From: Pseudooceanicola onchidii
GTDB lineage: Bacteria > Pseudomonadota > Alphaproteobacteria > Rhodobacterales > Rhodobacteraceae
Length of the DNA: 64,000 nucleotides
Assembly: GCF_004959925.1 (NCBI RefSeq)
Contig: NZ_SPUW01000002.1
Location: 310,001 to 374,000, forward strand
Reading direction: 5' to 3'
Part shown: positions 48,979 through 58,800 of the stretch, piece by piece
Numbering within the stretch: the first letter of the stretch is position 1
Layout: the number at the start of each line of letters is the position of its first letter
Notes under the pieces: generated by a model
What the model saw: the letters and a program-made list of their open reading frames with translations, nothing else
Told to the model about the DNA's origin: nothing
The model's database searches: none
Program-made: the position numbers and the translations under genes

Positions 48979-49108
48979 CGCAGCGTCTGCCCGCCCCCAG
49001 GGCAGGCGCTTCTTCACCGCAGTAAAGATCTTGGGCGGCGCGCTATCACGGTGCCATAAATCGAGAGGCCATACCGCGCCAGCGCCTCCCCTTGGGCAGA
49101 CGCTGCGC
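48979..49108. repeat. 130-bp element bounded by perfect 15-bp inverted repeats
   Basis: The arms GCGCAGCGTCTGCCC (48979-48993) and GGGCAGACGCTGCGC (49094-49108) are perfect inverted repeats separated by 100 bp. Flanking and inner sequence is also partly symmetric (GCAGGCGC inside the left arm, GGCGCT inside the right). The 203-bp gap between uppP and the NDUFA9-like gene otherwise has no plausible gene. It looks like a small non-autonomous repeat or a structured RNA; I cannot tell which. Confidence 0.6.
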
Positions 49109-49120
49109 GGCTCGCGCCAA

Positions 49121-50104
49121 TTATGCCCGCAGGTTCTTTGCCGAATCCTTGATCGCGTCGTACTGGCCCGAGGGGCGGAACCGCCAGAGATAGCTGTCGA
49201 GCATTGCCTCGGCCGCGACGGGGGTGATGCCAACGTCGGCAAACCCCTTGTGGTCGCCGGACACCACGTTGTCCCTTTGCAGGTTCACGATCTGGTCGGC
49301 GGTCAGGGTGTTGTTGTGGATCAGCCCGAAGGTCACCGCCTGCACGAGGCTGAGGCCGAACGCCATGATCCGCGCGACGAACACCGGCAGGTTCAGCAGG
49401 ATGCGGCGGCGGTGGACCACGGCCAGCATGTCTTGCATGAGCTCGCGGAAGGTGCGGACCTCGGGCCCGCCAAGTTCGTAGATGCCGCCCGGTGCGGTGC
49501 CCAGCACGCCCATCTCGGCCACGGCTGCCACGTCGTCGACGTAGACCGGCTGAAACCTGGTATTGCCGCCGACCATCGGCAGGATCGGGGTCATGCGCGC
49601 CATGCCGGCGAACCGGTTGAAGAATTCGTCCTCGGCCCCGAACAGGATCGAGGGGCGCAGGATCATCGCGCCGGGCATGTGATCCAGCACGGCGGCTTCG
49701 CCTTCGGCCTTGGTGCGGGCATAATCGCTGTCGCTGTCGGCATCCGCGCCGATGGCCGAGATCTGGACCATCCGGGTGATTCCGGCCGCCGCGGCAAGGC
49801 GCGCGATGCGGCCCGCGCCTTCGGTCTGCACGGCGTCGAAGCCGTTCTTGCCCTTCTCTGACAAGATGCCGACGCAGTTCACCACGGCCTGCGCGCCGGT
49901 CAGCGCCGCCCGCACCGAGGCGTCGTCGCGGATGTTGCAGAAGATCGGTTCGACCTGTCCGACGGCACCGTAGGTCCGAACGAACATGGAATCGTTGGGA
50001 TGGCGGGTCGCGACGCGCACGCGCCAGCCCTGTTTCGCCATGCGGCGGGCGATATATCGCCCGAGGAAGCCCGATCCGCCGAAGATGGTGACAAGCCCGG
50101 TCAT
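49121..50104 (-). CDS. NDUFA9-like SDR protein (complex I-associated type)
   Basis: 327-residue atypical short-chain dehydrogenase of the NDUFA9/NAD(P)H-binding family. The Rossmann glycine motif is VTIFGGSGFLGRYIARRM, followed by VNCVGILSEKGKNGFD, ISAIGADADSDSDYARTKAEGE (the Tyr-x3-Lys pair), ILRPSILFGAEDEF and VYVDDVA. In mitochondria NDUFA9 is an accessory subunit of complex I; the bacterial role is likely the same or in quinone metabolism. The ATG at 50104 is preferred over an upstream TTG. Confidence 0.85.
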   Translation of the reverse strand: MTGLVTIFGGSGFLGRYIARRMAKQGWRVRVATRHPNDSMFVRTYGAVGQVEPIFCNIRDDASVRAALTGAQAVVNCVGILSEKGKNGFDAVQTEGAGRIARLAAAAGITRMVQISAIGADADSDSDYARTKAEGEAAVLDHMPGAMILRPSILFGAEDEFFNRFAGMARMTPILPMVGGNTRFQPVYVDDVAAVAEMGVLGTAPGGIYELGGPEVRTFRELMQDMLAVVHRRRILLNLPVFVARIMAFGLSLVQAVTFGLIHNNTLTADQIVNLQRDNVVSGDHKGFADVGITPVAAEAMLDSYLWRFRPSGQYDAIKDSAKNLRA

Positions 50105-50209
50105 GCGCAAACCCCTGCTATCCTTCGTCTTGTGACCCTGTACCTACCCCTCTGATGGCACTCGGGCAAGGCGATATGACTTTCGGGGTAAAAAAGCCGC
50201 AAATGGCCG

Positions 50210-50238
50210 TTGACACCCCCTTCGGCTCAGTCTACATC
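50210..50238 (+). promoter_or_regulatory. Strong sigma-70-type promoter of tRNA-Leu
   Basis: Consensus TTGACA (50210-50215), exactly 17 bases, then TACATC (50233-50238). Transcription would begin about 50245, just before the tRNA at 50259. Confidence 0.8.
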
Positions 50239-50258
50239 GCGGCCTCACGCAGTTTCGT

Positions 50259-50344
<86 letters not shown>

Positions 50345-50345
<1 letters not shown>

Positions 50346-50374
50346 ACTGCGGAGATCTCAGGATCTTCGCAGTT
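50345..50374 (+). terminator. Hairpin abutting the tRNA-Leu 3' end
   Basis: 13-bp stem (AACTGCGGAGATC / GATCTTCGCAGTT, one G-T pair) with a TCAG loop, beginning at the last A of the CCA end. No T-tract follows. It probably helps 3' processing or partial termination before the next gene. Confidence 0.6.
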
Positions 50375-50467
50375 CGCAAAACTCCCCCGATATTCCAAGA
50401 CTTACGCCAGATGCCGCCGCGCAGCTGCAGCTTGACACATGTGCCCCGTCGTGACGACAGTCCGGCC

Positions 50468-50941
50468 ATGAGACGCCTTGCCCTGATCGCCTGTTTCGCC
50501 GCCGCCCCCGCCCTGTCGCAAGAAGTGCAGACGCATCGGGACTGGTCCGTTCTGAAGGGGCAGGGCGGGTGCGTGGCGACCACCAGCGTCGGGCTGAAGG
50601 AACCGGGATCCGGGCTGGCGACGCTGGCGTTCTATGACCGGAACGATGCGGCGGTGCCTGCCACCGTGACGGTCCGGGTGCCGCTTGGCGCGGATCTGGC
50701 CAGCGATATTGCCTATACCCATGCCGGTCGCGACGATGCGGTCGGTCTGGCGTGGCAGTTCTGCGATGACCGGACGTGCCTGGCCAGCGGCGCCGTGTCG
50801 GCGACCGAGATCGCGCGGTTGCAGCGGGGCGAGCGGGTGTTCCTTGCCTTCCGGCCCCTGCCGGGATCGCGGGCGCTGATCCTGCCGGTATCGCTGATGG
50901 GGTTCACCCGAAGCTGGGACGCGGTTCAGGCCTGCGATTGA
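50468..50941 (+). CDS. IalB-family (invasion-associated locus B) secreted protein
   Basis: 157 residues with a signal peptide (RLALIACFAAAPALS, cleaved before Gln18). The mature part has the IalB pattern: a Trp-containing N-terminus (RDWSVLKGQGGCVA), Cys35, a second Cys pair in WQFCDDRTCLA and a final Cys near the end. It should be periplasmic; in Bartonella IalB is linked to host-cell entry, but environmental alphaproteobacteria carry many IalB-like genes of unknown role. Its last 16 bases overlap the 3' end of the LuxR-type gene in antisense. Confidence 0.72.
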   Translation: MRRLALIACFAAAPALSQEVQTHRDWSVLKGQGGCVATTSVGLKEPGSGLATLAFYDRNDAAVPATVTVRVPLGADLASDIAYTHAGRDDAVGLAWQFCDDRTCLASGAVSATEIARLQRGERVFLAFRPLPGSRALILPVSLMGFTRSWDAVQACD

Positions 50942-52680
50942 TTGCGCAGCGCGCGGATGGCCTGCACGACCTGGTCCGGGCGCCGGTAGAACAGCAGCTG
51001 CCCGGTCGAGGGCAACATGTTCAGCACCACCCGATCCGCATGTCGTTCGGCAAAGGCGCGGACCGAGTCGGACGACACCACGGGGTCGGTTTCGCCATGC
51101 ACGATCCGGATCGGCACGTCCGAGCCCACCATGTAGCGTGACCAGTCGGTGACGACGTGGCGGCTGTCGATCTCGAAGGCGCGGTGGCCGCGCGCGGTGG
51201 TGAAGCGATAGCCGTTCAGCACGATCTCCTGCACCTCGGGATCGACCACGGACGGCAGGTCGTCGGGCGAATTTTCGTACAATGACATCAGGAACTTGCG
51301 TTCGCCCCCGCTGCGCATCTGGCGGATGCCGGCGCGCAGCATGAAGGGCAGGACGCGCGGGGTGTAGCGGGCGGTATAGGCCACGACGCGCTGGCGGGCC
51401 GACATGGTGGCGAATTGCCCCGGACCCAGGATCGGGACGCCGCCGGCCACCGACACGATCCCGGCGATCTGGCCGGGTTCGGCGGCAGCGGCCGTCGCAT
51501 AGGCATAAAGCGCGCCGCCCATGTGGCCCAGCAGGATCGGCCGGTCCAGCCCGGTCTGGCGGATCATCTCAAGCACGTCGGCGGCAAAGCGGTCGGGGCT
51601 GGTGGTGATGTCGCCGTGATCGGGATCGGCGGCGCCGAACCAGGGGCGCACCGGGCAGAGAAACCGCAGGCCGTGTTCATACAGCAGGTCGCGGCAGTGA
51701 TCGGTGATGGCGTTACCATCCAGCATGCCGTGAAAGAAGATCACCGGCGTCCCGGTGTCGGGCCCGTGAATTTCGACCGGCATGACGCGGCCGTCGGGCA
51801 GGGTGATCCGGCGCAGGCCCGCGCCCTGCGGCATCAGCGGCGCACGGTCGGGGTTGTCTACCGCGATCCGCGCCAGCAGGTGCAGCAGCCGGACCAGTTC
51901 GGGCTGCGCGGTGGTGCGGGTCTTGGCCATGATCTTCTTGATCTGGGTGCGCACCGTGGCCAGCGAGGCGCCGCGCATCTCGGCGATCTCGGCCGCGGAA
52001 TTGCCGTCGGCGATGCCTTCGCAAACGTCGATCTCGGCCTGGGTCAGTCCGAAGTTTTCGCGCAGCAGGGGCACCGTGCCGGCAGGCCAGACGGTCGACA
52101 GCTTGGAGACCATGATCAGCTCGTCGCCGGTGCCTTCCGTGATCACGCGCGCCTGGAAATGCATCGGCCGGTCGCTTTTGCCCGAGGGCATCGGGAAGAC
52201 CTGCGGCCGCAGCGTCCGCCCGCCGGCGGGACTGGCCACGGCGGCGGCCATGTCGCGCAGGCCCTGCAACCGGTCCTCGGGCAGGTCCAGCCGGTCGAGC
52301 GTGTCGCCCCGGCGGAACCGGAACAGCCGTTCGGCAGCGGCATTGTACCAGACCACGATGCCGCGCCCGTCGATCAGGAAGCGCGGGGCGCTGCGGTTGT
52401 CACCGGGGGCGAGGGTTGAATGTCCGTCCGCCGTGGGCGGGGGCATGGTTTCCTCAAGCAGTCGCGAGGCGATGGCGAAGTGTGATTCAAGCTCGGCCAC
52501 GCCGTCTTCGGTGCGGGATTCGATCCGTTCCGCGACGTAGGCGTCCCAACGATCCATGAAGGTGTCGTAGCTCTGCGAATCAAGGGCGATACGGTAGATC
52601 GCTTCGATCAATTGGTCTTTGCGTTCGGCCGCAGAATGGCTGGCCTGGTCTGAAATGGTCATACACCATTTGTGGTACAT
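50926..52680 (-). CDS. PAS-LuxR regulator fused to an inactive alpha/beta-hydrolase domain
   Basis: 584 residues in three parts: a PAS-like domain (about 90-200, with RFLIDGRGIVVWYNAAAERLF), a LuxR-type helix-turn-helix (about 210-260, FGLTQAEIDVCEGIADGNSAAEIA), and a C-terminal alpha/beta-hydrolase fold (about 285-580, HGMLDGNAITD near the oxyanion loop). The nucleophile elbow reads GHMGGALYA: the expected Ser is Met387. The expected catalytic His near the end is Gln561 (STGQLLFY), while the acid Asp532 (GETDPVV) is kept. The domain therefore probably senses a ligand. A downstream start at 52662 is possible. Divergent from the giant adhesin gene. Confidence 0.85.
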   Translation of the reverse strand: MYHKWCMTISDQASHSAAERKDQLIEAIYRIALDSQSYDTFMDRWDAYVAERIESRTEDGVAELESHFAIASRLLEETMPPPTADGHSTLAPGDNRSAPRFLIDGRGIVVWYNAAAERLFRFRRGDTLDRLDLPEDRLQGLRDMAAAVASPAGGRTLRPQVFPMPSGKSDRPMHFQARVITEGTGDELIMVSKLSTVWPAGTVPLLRENFGLTQAEIDVCEGIADGNSAAEIAEMRGASLATVRTQIKKIMAKTRTTAQPELVRLLHLLARIAVDNPDRAPLMPQGAGLRRITLPDGRVMPVEIHGPDTGTPVIFFHGMLDGNAITDHCRDLLYEHGLRFLCPVRPWFGAADPDHGDITTSPDRFAADVLEMIRQTGLDRPILLGHMGGALYAYATAAAAEPGQIAGIVSVAGGVPILGPGQFATMSARQRVVAYTARYTPRVLPFMLRAGIRQMRSGGERKFLMSLYENSPDDLPSVVDPEVQEIVLNGYRFTTARGHRAFEIDSRHVVTDWSRYMVGSDVPIRIVHGETDPVVSSDSVRAFAERHADRVVLNMLPSTGQLLFYRRPDQVVQAIRALRNQSQA

Positions 52681-52683
52681 GAC
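52658..52683. promoter_or_regulatory. Imperfect palindrome over the regulator start
   Basis: A dyad with 9 of 13 positions symmetric (GTCATACACCATT / TGTGGTACATGAC), covering both candidate start codons of the LuxR-type gene. It could be an autoregulatory site or chance. Confidence 0.3.
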
Positions 52684-52717
52684 TGCGGAAGCTCAAGAAA
52701 AATCGTGAAAACCTGCG

Positions 52718-52729
52718 TTGGTTAACCAA
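52718..52729. promoter_or_regulatory. Perfect 12-bp palindrome upstream of the adhesin
   Basis: TTGGTTAACCAA is a perfect dyad in the 132-bp gap between the divergent LuxR-type regulator and the adhesin, 84 bp before the adhesin start. LuxR-type regulators bind dyads, so it is a candidate operator for either gene. Confidence 0.4.
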
Positions 52730-52812
52730 TTGAGAGCGCGGCTTGATTGACCGGACGCGGCGCTGCCACGCACCTTGTCTGGGTGTGAACCTGTATTTGA
52801 AGTTATGCATTT

Positions 52813-55800
52813 ATGAAGCAACCGGGACATTTGACCCAAGCCATTGGCGCGGGAAAATCCATTGGTCGGCCTCTTCGGGGGTACCTGGCTGCTTTGATCA
52901 TTGCCTCGTCCAGTATTCAACCGGTCGCGGCACAGGTCGTCAGTGACGGACAAACGCAGACCGGCGTGTCCGTCACTGGCACCACAACCAACGTCACCAC
53001 GCAGACGATCAGCCAGGGGCACGGCGTCAATTCGTTCTCGTCGTTCAATGTCGGGTCCGGCCAGACGGTGAACCTGCATGCGCCGACGGGCACGGCGGGG
53101 ACCGTCAACCTGATCAACGGGTCGCAAAGCCAGATCAACGGCGTGGTCCAGTCGATGCAGGGCGGGCAGGTCGGCGGCAACATGTACCTGGCCAACCCGC
53201 AGGGATTCGTCGTCGGGCCGAACGGTGTCGTGCGCGGCGGATCGGTGTCGATGAGCACCCCGAGCCAGGGGTTCATGGACGGCGCGCTGTCGGGCGGGAT
53301 CAGCGGCAGCCATGTCCAGGGGATCGTCAGCGGCACCGCGCCGCTTGGCGACGGATCGATCGACATCCAGGGCCGGGTCGAGGCGGGCAGCCGCATCGGG
53401 CTGCGCGCAGGTGGTCAGGTCATCGTCGGCGGCACCCTGTCGGCCGGAGAGATCATCAACGGTGGTCAGGGCGCCATCGACATCGAAGGCCATCGTGGCG
53501 TGATCTTTGGCAGCGGCGCGCAGGTCACGGCGCGCAACGGGGCATCCGGCGGGTCGATTTCGGTGCGCAATTCCGACCGGATCGAACTGCGTCCGGGCGC
53601 GCGGATCCGGGCGGATGGCGAAGGGGCGGGCCAGGGCGGCACGATCATCATCTTCGGCGGCGACGCGGCGGTTCTGGACGAGGGCGCGGTGGTCAGCGCG
53701 GTGGCGCATGGCACGGGCGACGGCGGGTTCATCGAATTCAGCGCGCACAACCATGTCGAGGCCCTGGGCGAGCTGGACGTCTGGTCGCAGGCCGGTGACG
53801 GCGGCACGGTCCTGATCGATCCGCTGACCCTGACGATCAACGATCGCGACACCAACGGCGGCGACCTGATCCTGACGGCGACCGAAACGATCACCCTGAC
53901 CGCCGGATCGCGGATCGACCTGGTTGGCAGCGACAGTGTCGGCAACCTGACGATGACGGCGCCACACATCATATTGGAAGAGGGAAGCGAGATCATCGCG
54001 CTCGCCGCCGACGGAAAGTCGGGGGGCGATGTTCTGATTCTGGCCAGCCGCAATGACAGCCTGTCGGGGCAGGACGATGCTTCGGGCGACAGCGCGGGCA
54101 ATGCCTCACCTCTCGGGTCGGCGCGGATCTCGGCCACCGGGGCGCTGATCATGGGGGCGAACGTCCGGCTGACGGCAGTCGCGCTGAAGGACAACCTTGT
54201 CGACATCGAAACGGCGGCGGATGCCTATGTGAACGGGCTGATCGATCCGAACGGCAATATTCCCGGTGCGGCGGATCTGAACGCCATGGCCAAAAGCGTG
54301 GTCGACGGGCTTGTCGACCTGCTGCCGGATATCGATTTCTCCGTCCTGCCCAGTTTCCAGCAGGCCAAGGCCTTGATCGAGATCGACGGCAGCTATATCC
54401 GCGCCCTCAACGAGGCCGAGGTGATCGCAGAGGCGACCACCGTCCTGCATATCGAGCCGGCCAATTCCAACCTCGCGCTGGCCATCGGGGCCAGCAACAC
54501 GGTGGCCACGACGATCTTCCAGGACAGCGCCATCGACGCGGGCGACATCAAGGTGAAGGCGGTGGTGAACGAAGATCACCGGATGGTCGCCAAGTCGGGC
54601 CTGCAGGGCGATGCCGACAGTGCCGAGGTCGCGGCGATGAACCTGGCCATCGCGGCCTCGATCCGGCGGTCGCGGGCGACGGTGATCGTGAATGGCGCGC
54701 GCCCGGCGCTTGGCTTTGACGAAAACGCCAGCCGCGATCCGGATGTGAACCGTTATCTGCCGTGGTCGCCCAACTTCGATCAGGGGGAATATGCGCTTCT
54801 GGTGTCGCAGGGCGGGCTTGAGATCGCGTCGGAGACCGTCAAGAACATCGTGCTGAAATCGGACGCGGTGACCAACGATCAGACCCGCGCCATCGCGCTG
54901 AGCCTGTCGATCGACGACACCAAGACCGAAACCCATTTCGGCGGCGTCATCGCCGGAGAGGCCGGTCACGCCAGCATCACCGCAACCACCACCTATGAAA
55001 CCTTCGGGTCGCGGGCGCGGGTCAGCGGCGGGCGGTATGCCGTGGCGGCGGTTTCCCCGGATGCGGCAGATCAGGAGATCACGCCGGAAGAGCAGCAGGC
55101 GCAGCAGGATGTGGCGGTCGATCTGGCGCTGGACATCGCGGCGGCGATGGATCCGTCGAGCGCGGTGCTGAATGCCCTGTCCGGCGGCGGCGCGGGTTCG
55201 GGCGGGGATTCCAATGACGGTCGGCTTGGCGTGTCGGTCAACCTGTCCGGTCACCGGACGCAGACCACGGTCAACTTCGGCAGCACGACCTTCCAGTACG
55301 AGGCGCCGGACGGCACCCTTCGGTCGCTGCATGCGCCCAAGGTGGAAGCCATCGCTGACGGGTCCTATGGCCGGTCAGGCGGCCAGTTCTACGGCGATCA
55401 CACCAAGGTCGACCTGGCCTCTGATCCGACGGTGGTGGTCGCGGCGCGCAATGTCTTCGAAGACATCCGGGTCGAGACGATCACCCAGCTTGGGTCGGTG
55501 CCGGAAAGCGATCCCGAGACCCCGGGCGAGCTGACCGGAGAGAGCGAAGAGGACCTGGCGCAGAGCGGCGAGACTGCGATCCTGATCGCACTTGGCTATG
55601 CCGACTGGCAGTCGCAGGCCGAGGTGCTTCTGGACGACGGTGGCCTTGATCAATACGGCGCCGAGATCCGCGCCGTGTCGGATATCGAGGTGATCGCCGA
55701 GAACCGCTTTGCCGAGACAGAGGGCCGCGCCGACGTGGGCGACTGGTGGGGCGATTATCGCGAGGCGCTGGTCGAAACCGAAGCCAACCCCGAGGGCGCC

Positions 55801-58800
55801 GATGCCGAGCCCGCGCCGGATGCGGGTGAAGGTGCCGGCGGTGAAGGCGATGCGGGCGAGGGCGACGCCGGGGATGCCGAGGCCGAGGACGACGAAGCCG
55901 AGGGCGAACAGGGCCGCAAGGGTCGGATCGGCGGGATCGCGGATGGCCGTCGGGCGTCCCTGACCGGCGATGCCGTGGACGGCGACGACGACGGCAAGCC
56001 CGAAGCCGCCCCCGATGCAAGCGACGCCCCCGAAGACCCCGACAGCGCCGAGGACGAGGTCGCGGCCAGTCCGACGGACGCGCGCATGTTCGTGTCCGAA
56101 ACCACCGGGCGGGGCAAGGAAATCGGGATCGGCGTCAACGGCTTCCTCGTGCGGATGAAGCTTGCCGCCGATGTGACCGTGAATGCCGCGACGCTGGAAC
56201 AGGAAGACTATTATCGTCCGGAAGGCAGCCTGTCGGATCTGAACGCCGACGCCGCGATCCGCATCCACGCGGCCAACCGGGGCGACATCGTCCTGGGCGC
56301 CGGGGCGCCCGGCACCTCGACCGGCGGTGAGAAGGCGGGCTTTGGGGCGGCCATCGGGCTGGCCATCATCAATGCCGAGGCGAAGACCACGGTCAGCGAC
56401 GCAGCCCGGCTGTGGATGCACGAGGTCGAACAGCGGTCGGATCAGGACCTGCTGGTGGTGAACACCGCCCGGGCGCATTCGATGAACGACGACGGCGGGT
56501 CCGGCCTGAACGCGGGCCTTGCCATCACGCGCTACAAGGCGGTGACGCAGGCCTTCAACCACGCTGACGAGATCGCCTTTTCGGACAAGTCCGTGTCGAT
56601 TGCCGCGGTCGACGGATCCAGCGTCGTGACGCTGGCCGGATCGGGTACAAAGGGGGCGAAGAACAACCTTGCGATCGGCGTCGCGATCAACCTGACCGAC
56701 CGCACGACGCGGGCGACGCTGACCAGTTCGCGGGTCAATGTCGACGGCGACATCAGCGTGCTGGCGGAAACCAGCGGCTCGGTTCTCGCGGCAGGCACGG
56801 CGTCGTCGCAGGATCGCGAGGCGCCGGAAGAGCCGGAAGACGCGCCCACGGACCCGGACGCGCCCGAGGCCGAGGCGCCCGAGGAAACCGACGCGAACAC
56901 CGAAAAGGCCGAAAGCGTCGACATCGGGGAAGACCTGCTGGGCGATCAGGCGGATGCCATCGCGGCGGCGGCGGGCAATGGCGATGATGGGACGGGCGGA
57001 GGTTCGGGTGGCGGTGATGCGAAGCGCACCTTCAGTTTCTCGGGCGATTTCGCGGGCACCTTCGGCAAGACGACGACCAGTCTGCTGATGGAAGGCGCCG
57101 ACGTGGCCACGGGCTTTGGCGCGACCGCGACGTTCGATGCGCTGACCAACGTCCAGTACGGGCAGGCCTCGGCCGTCAATGCTGTGGCGGTGGACGGTGT
57201 CGGGATCGCGGGCAGCTTTGGGCTTGCCTTCGTCGATCATTCGACCACGGCACGGATGCTGGGGTCGGCGCTCTATTTCTACGAAAGCGGTCTTGAGGAG
57301 TTCGACGGAACGGACCCGGCCCTGTCGCGGCTGAGCGCCCGGGATCAAAGCGTCTTCGACGTCATCGTCACCGGCCGCAGCAGCCATGCCGAAGACGGCT
57401 GGGGCGTGGCGGTCAGCGCCAGCTTCAACCGGATGCGCATCGATGCGGAAACCGAGGTCGCCGACAGTTCGATCACCAACGGCATGTTCTGGGGCACGCC
57501 CGGCACAGGCGGTGGCGATGGCGGCTTCGGCGAAGGCGGGGAAGGTGATCTGGGCGAGCTGGAGGGCGGTTTCGGCGAAGGCGAATTCGAACTGGACCTT
57601 GGCGGTGGTGAAGGCGAGGGCGAAGGCGGCGGGGACGACGACTTCTGCATCGATGGCATCTGTTCCGACAACACGCGCGGCCGGGTTCTTGAAATCGCGT
57701 CCGAGGCGAATGCGACCTCGTCGGTGACGGTTCTGGCGGCACGCGATGCGGTCGGTGCGGAATCGAGCGGCGGGCAGCAGATGGACAAGGTGTCGAACCA
57801 GTTCACCGATGCCGCCGATCAGGCCAAGGATCCCGGGACGGTGCCGGATCAGGCCCCCGACGCGGGCGACGGATCCGGCGGCGACGCCCCGGACCAGAAA
57901 GAGAAGGGGCAGGGCTTCAAGGGGGTCGATATCGCGATCGCCCCGTCCCTGGTCGAGGCCGACAGCCGCACCCTGATCCGCGACAGTCTTCTGCTGGTGG
58001 ATCGCGATGCGGATACGGTGAAAGCCGACGGCGAATTCACCGCCGGGCGCATCGACATCACCAGCCTTGCGCGCACCCAGGCCGTGGTCGACGCGTCCTC
58101 GGGGACGGTCGGGCTGAGCTTTGCGCAAAGTCGGACCAGCGGTCTGGTCAAGCTGGATCGCAGCGTCGTCACTGCCTCGGGTAACGGCAGCATCAACGTG
58201 ACCTCGCGCGTGCAGGAGGTGCAGGAGGTCGCGGCGCGGGTCGACAACCAGAGCCGGTTCAAGGTGGCGGGCGTGCTGTCGCTGCGCGATGCGCTGAACC
58301 GGGTCGAGGTCGACACCGATCATGACCAAGCTGTGTCGGTCCTGACGGGCGGGGCCGGTGTGGCGATCAAGGCGGATACGACCCATGACGTGCAACTGTC
58401 GGCGATCGCCTCGGACAGTTCGTCGCTGATCCTGGCGGGGGCCGGGATCGTGTCGCTGGCACAGTCGGACACGGCGTTGCTGTTCGGCGGGTCGGTCGGC
58501 ACGACCGCATCGGGCGCGGCGACGCTTGGGGCGTCGGACGTCTTTGAACGATTCAGCGCGACGGCGGTGACGACAACAGGCGCCTTCACGCCCGAAGACC
58601 TGGACGCGAAGATCGCCGAGGACGAGGCGGCAGAAGGCGGCGACACCGACACCCCGGCCGGTGCCAAGGGTGAACGCGAACCCAAGACCGTCGGACGGCA
58701 GGGGCGTCCCGCCGGGGTCGACAACGCGGGCCTGATGAACGCGCTGGCCGACGTGACCGACAGCGCCAACGAAGACATCACCGCCCCGGCCCAAGGCGAC

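Noticed and set aside
52743-52752. TTGATTGACC, resembling a BetI half-site, upstream of the adhesin
   Set aside because: Only one half of the dyad is present and there is no link to choline genes here; most likely chance.
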